Below are positions 42,139 to 53,211 of a DNA stretch of 64,000 nt, piece after piece (position 1 is the stretch's first letter; each line of letters begins with the position of its first letter). The position numbers were made by a program, and so were the translations under genes. This stretch comes from a bacterium. GTDB lineage: Bacteria; Electryoneota; Electryoneia; Electryoneales; Electryoneaceae. The stretch covers positions 1 through 64,000 of the forward strand of contig JAHLLB010000015.1 in the NCBI GenBank assembly GCA_020444425.1. Direction: 5' to 3'. The notes beneath the pieces were generated by a model. The model did no database searches. It was given only the letters and a program-made list of their open reading frames with translations, and was not told where the DNA came from.

Positions 42139-43277
42139 GACGAGAACGATCCGAGCTTGAATCCATCAAGGGTGCCTTGATACGCCGCGTGCAACATCAG
42201 CACCGCGTAGTAGCTGTGGGTGAGGATGGGGACAGACTTGTAGCGGCCCAATCCCCGTCCGAGGATAGCGAGGAATCCCAGTATTGTGGTGCTGAAGAAG
42301 AAGAAACGCTGCAGGGCGTCGGAACGCCCGAGCAGTAGTTTGAAGGTTGCGGACACGAGCATCGCCAGGAGCATGAACGGCGCGCCCCAGCGCAGGATTT
42401 TGTGGCTGATGGTCAGCCACGCCAGTCTTGGATAGCGGAACGGATTCAGTACCCAGCGGAACTTGATGATACCGGCGACGGACTGTTGCACGATCCGCAT
42501 CTTGCGCCGGTGTTCAATCTCAAGGTCCGGTTCCTCGACCTGTTCCCGGCAAATCGCGTTCGGGGCGAACACGGTACGGTAGCCCTTCACCGCGATCAAC
42601 ATCGGCTGCCAGAAATCTTCGTACACGTCGGGCGGAAGGTCAACAAACAGGCTGCGGCGGACGGCGTAAATCGATCCCATCGCGCCCAGCGCCCCGCCGG
42701 ATGCTGACTCGGTCTTCTTGTAGAACAGCTCGATACTGTTCCAGAAGAAGCCTTCCGTCGCGCTGCGTGAATCACCCTTGTCAAGGTAGATGTGATTCCC
42801 GGCGACGCTGCCGACTTTGGGATCCTGGAAGGGTTGTACCAGTTCGCGTAGCGCGTCGTTATCGAACGGCGTATTGGCGTCTGAGAAAACGAGGATTTCG
42901 CCCTTGGCGTGTTCACGGACCGCACGGCGTTGTGCTTCGGTCTTACCGACGTTGCCGTATTCCGCGAGGAACACGCCCTGGTCGGAGAAGCTGCGCACGA
43001 CTTTTGGCGTGTCGTCGGTGCAGCCGTTGGCCGCGACAATGACTGAGTACTTGTCTTTCGGGTAGTCGAGGGCGACGCTGTTGGCAAGCTTGTCGGCGAT
43101 GACGTCCGCTTCGTTCCGAGCGGCGATGATCATCGTGATGGTCGGCAATTGATCATCGGGCATGTCGCCGTAATAGGGTTCACCTTTACGACGAGCGCTG
43201 ACAAGGAGAATCACCGGGAAAAGGATAAACTGGTAGGCCAGCAGTGCAATTGGCATGTAGAACAGCCATGTCAGCAT
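42120..43277 (-). CDS. Family 2 glycosyltransferase, membrane-bound
   Basis: 385 aa. An N-terminal membrane helix is followed by a GT-A domain with TITMIIAARNEADVI, the DxD-like FSDANTPFD and the acidic YEDFWQ. Three or so membrane helices form the C-terminus. The QxxRW motif of processive synthases appears as QQSVAG, so I favour single-sugar transfer over processive synthesis. It lies within the exopolysaccharide operon, 3 bp after the GT4 gene. Confidence 0.88.
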   Translation of the reverse strand: MLTWLFYMPIALLAYQFILFPVILLVSARRKGEPYYGDMPDDQLPTITMIIAARNEADVIADKLANSVALDYPKDKYSVIVAANGCTDDTPKVVRSFSDQGVFLAEYGNVGKTEAQRRAVREHAKGEILVFSDANTPFDNDALRELVQPFQDPKVGSVAGNHIYLDKGDSRSATEGFFWNSIELFYKKTESASGGALGAMGSIYAVRRSLFVDLPPDVYEDFWQPMLIAVKGYRTVFAPNAICREQVEEPDLEIEHRRKMRIVQQSVAGIIKFRWVLNPFRYPRLAWLTISHKILRWGAPFMLLAMLVSATFKLLLGRSDALQRFFFFSTTILGFLAILGRGLGRYKSVPILTHSYYAVLMLHAAYQGTLDGFKLGSFSSWDRVR

Positions 43278-43280
43278 GGT

Positions 43281-44495
43281 TTATCCTTGAAGTGTGACCG
43301 TTTTTCCTGGCCGGTACGTTTGTGCAGAAAGATCTTGATAAACTCGCAGCAAGTCCACCCTGAACCGCTCCCAGTTCCACTCGTCGCGCGCGTGTTTCCA
43401 CGCCTGCCGTCCCATGGCGCGGGTGGCGGTTGGGTCGAGAATCATTTCCCTGATGCAATGATACAACCGTTGAGCGTCAAATGGGACCACTCGTCCCATG
43501 CCACGCTCCTCGATTTCCTGCTTTGCGAGCGGCATGCTGGCGCAGACAACCGGTGCGATTCCCCGGCTGGCGTAACTCATCAGTTTGTTCGCCGGCCAGA
43601 TGCGGGAGCTGTGTTCGTCCTCGCGTAGCGCGACGACGCCGATGTCCATGGTGTCCAGCAACTCCGGCAGTTCCGGGCGATTCACCCAGCCGGACAATAT
43701 GACACGGTCCCGCAAGCCAGAACGATCCGCCCACAGGTCAAACCACTGGCGGTCGTTTTCGTTCAGGAAGTCGCCGGCGGTTTGCAGGATCAGCTCCGGG
43801 AATTCCGCCGCCAGTTTCTCGAACGCTGACAGCAGCAGATCCATTCCCCGGTTCAACGTAAAGTAACCCTCATGGCCGAGCACGCGCACCTTGCCCCGGC
43901 GTGCAATCGGCTTCTCTCGGATCTCCGGCGCGGTGAGCACGGTGCGGACGCTGATGAACGGATTTTGCCACAGGTAATACTTCTGTTCCAGCTTGTGCGC
44001 GGTAATGACGGCATCAACGTGCCGTGTCACCATGTACTGTTCGTACTCGAGGAAGCCGTGCACAATCAACCGTCGCAGCAGCGGGTTGTTCACCGCCGCG
44101 GCGTAGAAATAGGGCCAGGCTTCATGGGCGTCGAAGATCAGTTTCGCATCATGTCCCTTGCGAATACGGCGGCTTTTCGCGTGTGCACCGGCAAACAGGG
44201 CTGCGTCGGCCTCATGCGCGTGGTACACGTCGGCCTCTTCCGCGAATGCCAGTTTCAGCAGGGAGTAGAGGGTGTACGCCTTCCGCAGCGGTCCCCTGAA
44301 CTTTTTCTCGTAGGTGATGATGCGGATGCCATCTTCCTCGAACCGCTCCGGCATGGTACCCGGATTCGGCGCGATGATGGTAACCTGATGACCGGCGTCG
44401 CGCAACGCTTTCGCTTCGAGGTGGAACATCCGTCCGTCAAACGGATGGTGCTGAGCGCACAGCTTCACGATCCGATACCGTTTCGTGTCACTCAC
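43281..44495 (-). CDS. Family 4 glycosyltransferase
   Basis: 404 aa GT-B enzyme. The N-terminal acceptor domain has CAQHHPFDGRMFHLEAKAL and VYHAHEADAA. The C-terminal donor domain has GWVNRPELPELLDTMDIGV and the E-x7-E-like PANKLMSYASRGIAPVV. I place the start at the GTG at 44495, which overlaps the stop of the preceding gene by 8 bp and has GGTGGCGA in front; the frame is open to 44525. Likely adds a sugar to the exopolysaccharide repeat unit. Confidence 0.87.
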   Translation of the reverse strand: MSDTKRYRIVKLCAQHHPFDGRMFHLEAKALRDAGHQVTIIAPNPGTMPERFEEDGIRIITYEKKFRGPLRKAYTLYSLLKLAFAEEADVYHAHEADAALFAGAHAKSRRIRKGHDAKLIFDAHEAWPYFYAAAVNNPLLRRLIVHGFLEYEQYMVTRHVDAVITAHKLEQKYYLWQNPFISVRTVLTAPEIREKPIARRGKVRVLGHEGYFTLNRGMDLLLSAFEKLAAEFPELILQTAGDFLNENDRQWFDLWADRSGLRDRVILSGWVNRPELPELLDTMDIGVVALREDEHSSRIWPANKLMSYASRGIAPVVCASMPLAKQEIEERGMGRVVPFDAQRLYHCIREMILDPTATRAMGRQAWKHARDEWNWERFRVDLLRVYQDLSAQTYRPGKTVTLQG

Positions 44496-45927
44496 TCGCC
44501 ACCTCCAGTTGTCGGTCTTCCTCATCCTGCATCTTTTCGAGAAGCACCGTCGCCGATGCCGCGATCAGCATCCAGATGAAGATGAAGCGAAAGTACAGCA
44601 TGCCGGTGTTGAACATACCGACGAACATCACGCCGGCGATGGTGGACGTGTATGTGATGCCAAGCAGCTGCACGAGGCGGTCTTTCGCCTTGATGTAGAG
44701 ACGGAAGCCCTGGATCAGGACGCCAGCATACACGGCGACCATCAGGATCACCATTGGCCACCCGCCCTTGTAGTATGCCATGCCGTAGGAGAAGTCGAAG
44801 TAATAGAAATATTTCATGGTGTGCACCCAATTATTCAACTGGCCGCCACCGAGGCCCAGCCACCCCTGGCCGCCGACTTCCTCGACGGCGTTACGGAAAT
44901 CCCAGACGCGGATCAGGAACGAGTCATCGGTCAGGCTCTGCACGTCCTCCCAGCGTGTCAGCAGCACGCTGAGATCGGCGTTGAGCACATAAGCTGCTCC
45001 GAACAGCAGTCCCGCGAACAGGGCACCGATCAGTAGGATCAGCATGAGCCACAGAGTCAACGTACGTAGCGTGAATCCTTTGCGGAACACATACAAGGTG
45101 AAGTAGACAAACGCGATGACGACGGCTGCCAGCCACAACGAACGCTGTTGTGACAGGAACACGTGAATCATTGTAATCAAAACCAGCGCACCGCCAAGAG
45201 TACGGGTCCAGGTGGTTTTTCGTGTCAGGAAAAAGGTCATTGCGAGCGGCACGGTCAGCATGGTGATTTGCGGTTGCCGATTGAGGATACGGTTTAACAC
45301 GAGGCTGATCACGTCTGTGTAATGAATCATAATCAGCGACGCGGTCTCGAAGGCCGTACCGATACCAAGCGCCAGCAGCAGCCAGTTCCAGTTTATCATG
45401 TTGCCATGCAGGCGGAACCGTCCCCGCCAGAAGAAGTAGGCGAAGAACATGGAGATGTAGGATATCTCCCACATCATGAAATTCAGTGGGTTGCCGATCG
45501 CCAGCCCGCGCAGGTACGTGAAGGTGCACCACGCGAGGAACAGCAGGACAAGTTTGCCGAGAAAGTCTGGTCGCGGGGGAGAGTGGTCGATCGTATTCGG
45601 GTTGACCGTGCGGTCCGCGAAATGAAGGATCACCATCGCGGTAAACGCCGGTAGAAAGGTCATGATGTGGTAGAAAACCGGGTAGTATTCCTGATCACTC
45701 TGGTTCGACGACAAAATCATGAACGCGAGGTAGCCCGCAGGCAGCAGCCACGGTTTCCACGCACCCCAGACGAGAAATACCAGCCCTCCGGTTAGCGCGA
45801 GGGCGTAGGACGGGCCTCGAACGACGTGCAGAGCCGTCGCCGCAGTCGCAAGCAGCAACAACGCGATCCCGGCGGTAACAAAAACGGTGCGGGTTGAGTT
45901 TTCCTGAACTGTCGCCGCGTGCGCCAT
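44488..45927 (-). CDS. O-antigen ligase/polymerase-like membrane protein
   Basis: 479 aa with about ten to twelve membrane helices and one larger external loop (around residues 330-390, LNADLSVLLTRWEDVQS to GGQLNNWVHT). This is the shape of Wzy polymerases and WaaL ligases. These proteins are poorly conserved, so the assignment rests on topology and on its place between a Wzz-like gene and glycosyltransferase genes. The start is 1 bp from the Wzz-like gene's stop. Confidence 0.8.
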   Translation of the reverse strand: MAHAATVQENSTRTVFVTAGIALLLLATAATALHVVRGPSYALALTGGLVFLVWGAWKPWLLPAGYLAFMILSSNQSDQEYYPVFYHIMTFLPAFTAMVILHFADRTVNPNTIDHSPPRPDFLGKLVLLFLAWCTFTYLRGLAIGNPLNFMMWEISYISMFFAYFFWRGRFRLHGNMINWNWLLLALGIGTAFETASLIMIHYTDVISLVLNRILNRQPQITMLTVPLAMTFFLTRKTTWTRTLGGALVLITMIHVFLSQQRSLWLAAVVIAFVYFTLYVFRKGFTLRTLTLWLMLILLIGALFAGLLFGAAYVLNADLSVLLTRWEDVQSLTDDSFLIRVWDFRNAVEEVGGQGWLGLGGGQLNNWVHTMKYFYYFDFSYGMAYYKGGWPMVILMVAVYAGVLIQGFRLYIKAKDRLVQLLGITYTSTIAGVMFVGMFNTGMLYFRFIFIWMLIAASATVLLEKMQDEEDRQLEVASE

Positions 45928-45928
45928 G

Positions 45929-47155
45929 TCAGGAGGAGCTCCCCGAACGGGTCGGTTTCGCCGAACTCCAGAACCGGCTGGGCTTCAGCAGAGTGAGCGT
46001 ATCGTGGATGAAATGGTGCCGATCCGGATCTTCCACTTTCAGCCGTTCCAGGTATTCGTTGAACAGCAGGATTGGATACAGCACGAGGAAACTGGCGAAC
46101 AACCACGCGAGCACAAGAAACGCGCGCCGGGGTTTGCTTTTCTTCTGCGGCACCTGACCGTGGTCGAGGATGTAAATGTTGCTGTCCTCGCGCATCTCCA
46201 TGATCCGTGCCTGTTCGAACTGCGGCAGCAGGAATTCAAGGATTTGCGACTGCATTTCAACTTCACGCACGCGCCGGAGGTATTCCAACCCCTTGGTCGG
46301 GGCAGTGTCGAGACTGATGAAGATGTCCCGCGCTTCACTGTCCTGGCTGTTTTCGAGCCGGTTGTACTGGCGCCGTAACGCTTCCACTTCCTGCTTCGCC
46401 TGAATCACCTGGGAGGACGATGACGGTAGCGTGGCGGCGGCAACTTCATACGCGACTTCCGCCATTGCCAGTTCACGGTAGACGGAACTGATCGCCTCGA
46501 CGGACACGCGCAGCTGATCTTCCAGCGCAAACACGCCGCTTTCTTCCTGATATGCCTTCAACGCATCTTCCGCGGCGGCGAGGTCATCGTAATTCTGATC
46601 CAGCCGGCGTTCGATAAATTCCCGCTGGTTCCGTGCTTGCGCACGCGAGATCTCCGTGAACCGGTCGCGCACGAAGTCAACGATATAATTCACCGTTTCC
46701 GCGGCCAGCTCCGGGGTTTCCTCCTCGGCATTGACGATCAACAGCCCGGCTTCGTTGACCTCCCACCCGATCAGGGAGTCGAAGCGATCGTAGGCATCTT
46801 CCTTGATGTCCAGCTTGTGCTTCTGCATCCAACCGAACTCAGTGATCACGTTGTCCCGCAGCTCGCGGCTGTCGAGCACGGATAGTACGAGGTTCATCTC
46901 GTCGGAAAACGTTCCGGCGACACTCAGCGCCCCTTGCGCCAGCGAGGGTAACAGGCTGGACAGTCCGAACGAATCGGAGGGTGGTGGCAGCAGACGGGCT
47001 TTGCTCATGTAATACTTCTGCGATAGCATGGCGTAGCTGACCGATGCGATCAGCATGATCGCCAGATAGAGCATGAAAATGCGCCGGTACTTCAACAGAA
47101 CCGCCACGTGGTCCCAGAAGGACATGGCACGGTTCCGAACAGGTGACTCGTTCAT
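45929..47155 (-). CDS. Wzz/GumC-like chain length determinant
   Basis: 408 aa. Two membrane helices (about 27-45 and 345-367, the latter preceded by KKSKPRRAF) flank a large periplasmic domain. Its middle (about 150-260) is helical and coiled-coil-like, as in polysaccharide co-polymerases. There is no cytoplasmic tyrosine kinase domain. It sets chain length with the polymerase encoded next. It is the first gene of the minus-strand exopolysaccharide operon. The 170-bp gap to the antiporter gene shows no clear promoter pair to me. Confidence 0.85.
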   Translation of the reverse strand: MNESPVRNRAMSFWDHVAVLLKYRRIFMLYLAIMLIASVSYAMLSQKYYMSKARLLPPPSDSFGLSSLLPSLAQGALSVAGTFSDEMNLVLSVLDSRELRDNVITEFGWMQKHKLDIKEDAYDRFDSLIGWEVNEAGLLIVNAEEETPELAAETVNYIVDFVRDRFTEISRAQARNQREFIERRLDQNYDDLAAAEDALKAYQEESGVFALEDQLRVSVEAISSVYRELAMAEVAYEVAAATLPSSSSQVIQAKQEVEALRRQYNRLENSQDSEARDIFISLDTAPTKGLEYLRRVREVEMQSQILEFLLPQFEQARIMEMREDSNIYILDHGQVPQKKSKPRRAFLVLAWLFASFLVLYPILLFNEYLERLKVEDPDRHHFIHDTLTLLKPSRFWSSAKPTRSGSSS

Positions 47156-47325
47156 GTCGGTGATCAGCTCCGAGTGAACAGGTGAGATGGTGATCTGACC
47201 GTAATGTACAACGACGGTGAAAGCGGAAAGTAGCTGTCAAAGCGGAAGGGTGCAAGGCAACGTCCCGCCGCGTTTTACCAGACAAGATACCAACACTGCT
47301 TTGGCTTGTTCCCGAATCCGAGTGT

Positions 47326-48975
47326 TCAACCCTCAACTGGTTTCATCAGCAGCTTCGGCAGAAAGACGATCAGCGCCGCGCCCAGCACCAGCCCAATCCA
47401 CGGCGAAAACCCGAGACCGGAAGGCAGATACCCGAACACAATCGACACTCCCGCCGCCAGCAGGGCGTAAGGGATCTGGGTGCGCACGTGCTCGATGTGC
47501 TTGCAGCCGCTGGCCATGGAGGAGAGGATCGTCGTGTCGCTGATCGGACTGCAGTGGTCGCCAAAGGTGGCACCTGCCAGCACCGCGCCGACGGTTCCGT
47601 AGAAGACTCCATGCACGGGATCGCCTGCGTGCCCGCCGAGACTGGCCATCTCGTACGCCAACGGAATCGCGATTGGAATCAGGATGGCCATCACGCCCCA
47701 CGATGTCCCCGTTGAAAACGCGATCACCGCAGCGATGAGAAAGACAACCATCGGCAGCATGGCCGGAGCGAGGTTGCCTGAGACGGCGTCAATGACATAT
47801 TCCGCCGTGCCGAGTCGGTCGGTGATGTCGCCCAGCGACCACGCGAGCAGCAGTATGACCATCGCCGGCATCATCGCCTTGACACCGTCGATCAGGGCGT
47901 CGGAAACGGCTTGCACCTTGAGCCTGCCCGGATACACGGCGAGAATCGCTGCGCTGACCATGCCGAAGAAGGAGGCCGCCAGCAGCACCTGTGCCGAGTC
48001 CGCCGCGCCGAGGATTTCGAACAGGGCAGCGTCCGGACCCGCTCCGGCCCGACCGGAGAGGTAGAGTCCGGCAAAGGTTGTCAGGATCACCAGTCCCACC
48101 GGCACCAGGGCGAGCAACACGCCGTATTTGCCCGCCTCCGCACTCTCCATCGTCTTGCCGGACTCCTCAGCGGAGGGGTCGTTTCCGTCCAGCGCCAGCT
48201 TCTCCGTGTTCAGCATCGGACCGAAGTCACGTTGCCACCACGCCACTGCCCCAACGAGGATCAGGGTGAAGATGCTGTACGCTGTGAAGGGGATCGACTG
48301 CAGGAAGATGAGGTAGCCGTCCTGCACGTTGGGCAGATGCGAGGTCGCTTCTTCGATCAGGCCGATCTCGAATCCGACCCAGGTGGAGATGACAGCGATG
48401 GAGGCGATTGGCGCGGAGGTCGCGTCGACGATGTATGCCAGCTTTGCACGGCTCAGCTTCAGACGGTCGGCGTACGGACGCATCGTGTTGCCGACCAGAA
48501 GCGTGTTGGCGTAGTCATCAAAGAAGATGATCAGGCCCATCAGCCAGGTGACGATCATCCCGCCTCGCCGTCCACGGGTCATTTTCTGCAGCGCTCGCAC
48601 AATGCCCGCCATGCCGCCGGACCTGGCGAGCACACCCACCATTGCGCCGAGCATCAGGCTGAAGAGGACAATCGCGGCGTGACCAGGATTCGCCAGCGCG
48701 TTGAGGAACAGGTCCGTCGGGAGCAGCAGCAACGCTTCGCCGGGCGAGCCGCTGGTCAACAGGAAGGCACCGACCAGGATCCCCAGCAGCAGCGATCCGA
48801 TCACCTCGCGCAGCAGGATTGCCAGCCCGATGGCGATCAACGGTGGCAGCAGAGAGGTCCAGTTGGGGCCGCCGGTCGCGCTCGTTCCGGTCGCGGCGAG
48901 CAGTGGAGGGATCGCAAAAACACAAAGTGTGAACAGGAGCACGGCGACAAAAAGACGGCGGCTGGTTTGTACCAT
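47326..48975 (-). CDS. NhaC-family Na+/H+ antiporter
   Basis: 549 aa, about twelve to thirteen membrane helices. Segments typical of the NhaC/YqkI group are IIFFDDYANTLLVGNTMRP, DATSAPIASIAVISTWVGFEI, STGTSWGVMAILIPIAIP and TFGDHCSPISDTTILSSMAS. It exchanges cytoplasmic Na+ for protons, or possibly malate/lactate in some relatives. An N-terminal signal-like segment lies before the first helices. It is transcribed separately from the exopolysaccharide operon, and divergently from the GH2-like gene. Confidence 0.92.
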   Translation of the reverse strand: MVQTSRRLFVAVLLFTLCVFAIPPLLAATGTSATGGPNWTSLLPPLIAIGLAILLREVIGSLLLGILVGAFLLTSGSPGEALLLLPTDLFLNALANPGHAAIVLFSLMLGAMVGVLARSGGMAGIVRALQKMTRGRRGGMIVTWLMGLIIFFDDYANTLLVGNTMRPYADRLKLSRAKLAYIVDATSAPIASIAVISTWVGFEIGLIEEATSHLPNVQDGYLIFLQSIPFTAYSIFTLILVGAVAWWQRDFGPMLNTEKLALDGNDPSAEESGKTMESAEAGKYGVLLALVPVGLVILTTFAGLYLSGRAGAGPDAALFEILGAADSAQVLLAASFFGMVSAAILAVYPGRLKVQAVSDALIDGVKAMMPAMVILLLAWSLGDITDRLGTAEYVIDAVSGNLAPAMLPMVVFLIAAVIAFSTGTSWGVMAILIPIAIPLAYEMASLGGHAGDPVHGVFYGTVGAVLAGATFGDHCSPISDTTILSSMASGCKHIEHVRTQIPYALLAAGVSIVFGYLPSGLGFSPWIGLVLGAALIVFLPKLLMKPVEG

Positions 48976-49091
48976 GGCGGTCGTTTTCCCTGTGTTTGCT
49001 ACACTCCGGGGATCTCATGGGGTCACAAGCCGTGTTGCACGGTTTTACGCGACGGCCTATATTCCGAATCTATCCCGAAAATGGCAGGGCG

Positions 49092-51677
49092 ATGGTTCTT
49101 TATCCGCGTACGTCCAGTACGATCCTGGCACTTCTGATTGTTTTCATCCTGGCGACACTTGGACCCGCGTATGCGGCGTTCCCCTATCTCTCTGCGCCCT
49201 CCGGTCAGGTGTACGATCCGGAATATGGGTTCCTCACCGGCGCGGATACCACTCAAACCCTCTCCTTATCCGGTTCCTGGCAGCTGAATGACGGATCGGA
49301 TGAATGGCTGGACGTGCAGGTACCGGGGAGCTGGCCGACCGGACAGGGTACTGTTATTCTCCGCCGACAGTTCAATCTGTCGCAGGACTGGGCGTTCAAC
49401 CATCACCGGATTGTGTTCTGGGGTGTGCGTGCGAACGCCGCGGTGACGCTGAATGGCCGCCTGTTGAAGACCAGCGAGGGCGACTGGCCGCGGGTGATCA
49501 TTGACCTGCCGGCCGATCTGCTGCGGTTTGACCGTCCCAACGACCTCCAGGTCGAGCTGGACGACCGGCTGTCCGCCCGTGAATCCATCCCGCTGAAACC
49601 CAAACTGTACGATTCCCAGTCCTGGTCCGGGATCTTCGGCGATGTGCTGCTGTTGTCCGGTCCGCCGGTGACGGTGGAGGACGTGCACTGGGCGACGCAG
49701 ATCAACGAAGAACGGTCACGCGCTGACTGGACCCTCGGTGTTGATCTTCGCTTGCATGCGAGCACGGAGGAAGACAGCAGCAGCACGGTCAAACTGTCGG
49801 TACGCGCTGAGATTCAGGCGCCGGGTGACTCCACACGACGGGCGACCGATCCTGTCGAGATCGAACTGAACTCGCTGCAAACGCAGTCGGTGTCGTTGAC
49901 CGGAAACGTGCGCAACCTGCAATTGTGGTCTACCGCTCAGCCGCGTCTGTACACCGTGTACATCGTGATTACCCTCGGCGAGTCCGAGTTTACAGTTCCG
50001 GTGAGAGCTGGATTCCGTCAGATTCGCTGGGCGGAGGGGCAAGCCTACCTCAACGGCCAGGCGCTCGAGATTCGTGGCATCGACTACCGTCAGGAGACGG
50101 TTGATGCTGGTGGCGCGATCAGCGTGCGTCAGATCGAGTCCGACCTGTCCCGTATCCGCAACCAGGGCTTCAACTTGGTGCGGATTGTCGGCGGAGTGCC
50201 GCATCCGGCAACCTATTCGCTTTGCGACCGTATCGGCCTGATGATCCTGCCGGGCACGGGGCTGCGTGCGGTGCCGAACGCTCTATTCGTCGACGAAACC
50301 TTCAACAGCCGCTTCGAGACGATGCTGCGGCGTGAGATCGAGAGCAACGATCATCACCCGAGTGTGGTGGGGTGGGAGCTGCTTGATTGGGCGGAGGCGA
50401 CTCCGGAGCTGTTCGATGTCGCGGAGCGGTTCCGTTCACGCTTGCTCGCCGAATCCGACGTTCCGTTGATGATCGGTTTCGCCAGCGATATCGCCCGTGA
50501 CCTGCCCGCCGGCATTGTCGGCATGCGGCACCGTGTGCCGTACCGTTTCGGTGAACGGTTGACCCCGCAATCCAGTTCGCATGGGACGTGGATGGTCGCC
50601 GGGTTGGGTGCGTTGGCCAGTCCGTTGCAATTGGCTGAAGATTCCTTGCAAAGCGAAATCCGGCAGTCGGATGCGTTGGTGCGTCAGATAAACGCTGTCC
50701 GTGAAATGCCGGTTGCCGGGTTCATCATCGACGGTTTCAATGACCGCAGGGCAGCGCTACCGCTGTTGATCGCGGGCGCGCAGCGTGATCCGGGCGTGAT
50801 CCGGCGTGGACTGGTTACGGAACAGCGTGAGGAACGGATCGCGTGGCAGCGTGTCGGCGATCTGCTCGGCCAGGTGCGCATTGATGTCCCGGTTGTCGAT
50901 GTCGGCACCAGTCAGTTCCCGGTTGAATTCCCGATTGCAACGTTGATCGTCGGTGGCCTGTTGCTGCTGGTGATGCGGCAGAATAATGTATTCCGCCACA
51001 ACCTGCGGCGTGTGTTTGCGCACACACACGGTTTCTTCGTCGATATCGTCGAACGCCGCTATTTCCAGGGCGGACAAACGTTCTTCATCGCAATTATCTT
51101 CGCGGCGGGACAGGCGGTGCTGCTGGCATCGCTGTTGAACCACTCTCGCTTCGAATTTGGGCTGGACTACCTGTTCACACTGCTGTTCCCGTTCCCGCAG
51201 GCAAAGGCTCTGATGGTGTACGGGGCGTGGCATCCGATCCATGCGGTGCTGGCGTTCACGGCGATCATTCTCGTGTTGTGGCTGCTGGGCGCGTTCCTGT
51301 TACGGATTCTGTCGATTCCGTTCCCCGGTCAGTTCAAATTGCGGCATTCGATCGCGTTGACCTTCTGGTCGGCGACCTGCTTCTTCCCATTGATCCCGCT
51401 CGGACTGTTCTTCTACCGGCTGCTCGATTTCCCGTGGTTCCAATGGGTGCAGATTCTACTCTTCGTCACCTTCTGGTATTGGTTCCTGACGCGCATGGTC
51501 AGTGTGATTCGTGTCGGTTTCCGTGCCAGTTCACGTACAGCCTGGTTGTTGATACTCATCCTGATCGCGATTGGTGCGGGCACGATCACCACCGTGTACC
51601 GTGGCGGCTTCGCGATCACCGACTACGTTCGTTACTACTCCGACGTTATCCTGCCCTGGTTATCGGGGCAAGCTTAA
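49092..51677 (+). CDS. Catalytically degenerate GH2-like protein fused to a multi-spanning membrane domain
   Basis: 861 aa from the ATG at 49092 (AGGGCG upstream). A signal peptide or anchor ends near PAYA. Residues 35-350 resemble the jelly-roll and Ig-like domains of GH2 (beta-galactosidase/glucuronidase family). Residues 350-620 resemble its TIM barrel (RGIDYRQE, then SDLSRIRNQGFNLVRI). The acid/base motif, usually W-S-L-G-N-E after HPS, is HPSVVGWELLDW, and the nucleophile region is MVAGLGA instead of the usual E-[FY]-G. Both Glu are therefore missing. From about residue 620 come five to seven membrane helices resembling a Yip1-like domain. Probably a non-enzymatic sugar-binding membrane protein. 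guaB follows after 12 bp. Confidence 0.7.
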   Translation: MVLYPRTSSTILALLIVFILATLGPAYAAFPYLSAPSGQVYDPEYGFLTGADTTQTLSLSGSWQLNDGSDEWLDVQVPGSWPTGQGTVILRRQFNLSQDWAFNHHRIVFWGVRANAAVTLNGRLLKTSEGDWPRVIIDLPADLLRFDRPNDLQVELDDRLSARESIPLKPKLYDSQSWSGIFGDVLLLSGPPVTVEDVHWATQINEERSRADWTLGVDLRLHASTEEDSSSTVKLSVRAEIQAPGDSTRRATDPVEIELNSLQTQSVSLTGNVRNLQLWSTAQPRLYTVYIVITLGESEFTVPVRAGFRQIRWAEGQAYLNGQALEIRGIDYRQETVDAGGAISVRQIESDLSRIRNQGFNLVRIVGGVPHPATYSLCDRIGLMILPGTGLRAVPNALFVDETFNSRFETMLRREIESNDHHPSVVGWELLDWAEATPELFDVAERFRSRLLAESDVPLMIGFASDIARDLPAGIVGMRHRVPYRFGERLTPQSSSHGTWMVAGLGALASPLQLAEDSLQSEIRQSDALVRQINAVREMPVAGFIIDGFNDRRAALPLLIAGAQRDPGVIRRGLVTEQREERIAWQRVGDLLGQVRIDVPVVDVGTSQFPVEFPIATLIVGGLLLLVMRQNNVFRHNLRRVFAHTHGFFVDIVERRYFQGGQTFFIAIIFAAGQAVLLASLLNHSRFEFGLDYLFTLLFPFPQAKALMVYGAWHPIHAVLAFTAIILVLWLLGAFLLRILSIPFPGQFKLRHSIALTFWSATCFFPLIPLGLFFYRLLDFPWFQWVQILLFVTFWYWFLTRMVSVIRVGFRASSRTAWLLILILIAIGAGTITTVYRGGFAITDYVRYYSDVILPWLSGQA

Positions 51678-53150
<1,473 letters not shown>

Positions 53151-53211
53151 GGCGGTTAGCGGTATACTGCGGCAAGTGGGTTTATTGACAGGCGGCAAGG
53201 TCAGAGCGAGC

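Noticed and set aside
40720-47155. Biosynthetic gene cluster for a specialised metabolite
   Set aside because: All members are explained by exopolysaccharide synthesis. No synthase, tailoring or resistance genes of a metabolite cluster are present.
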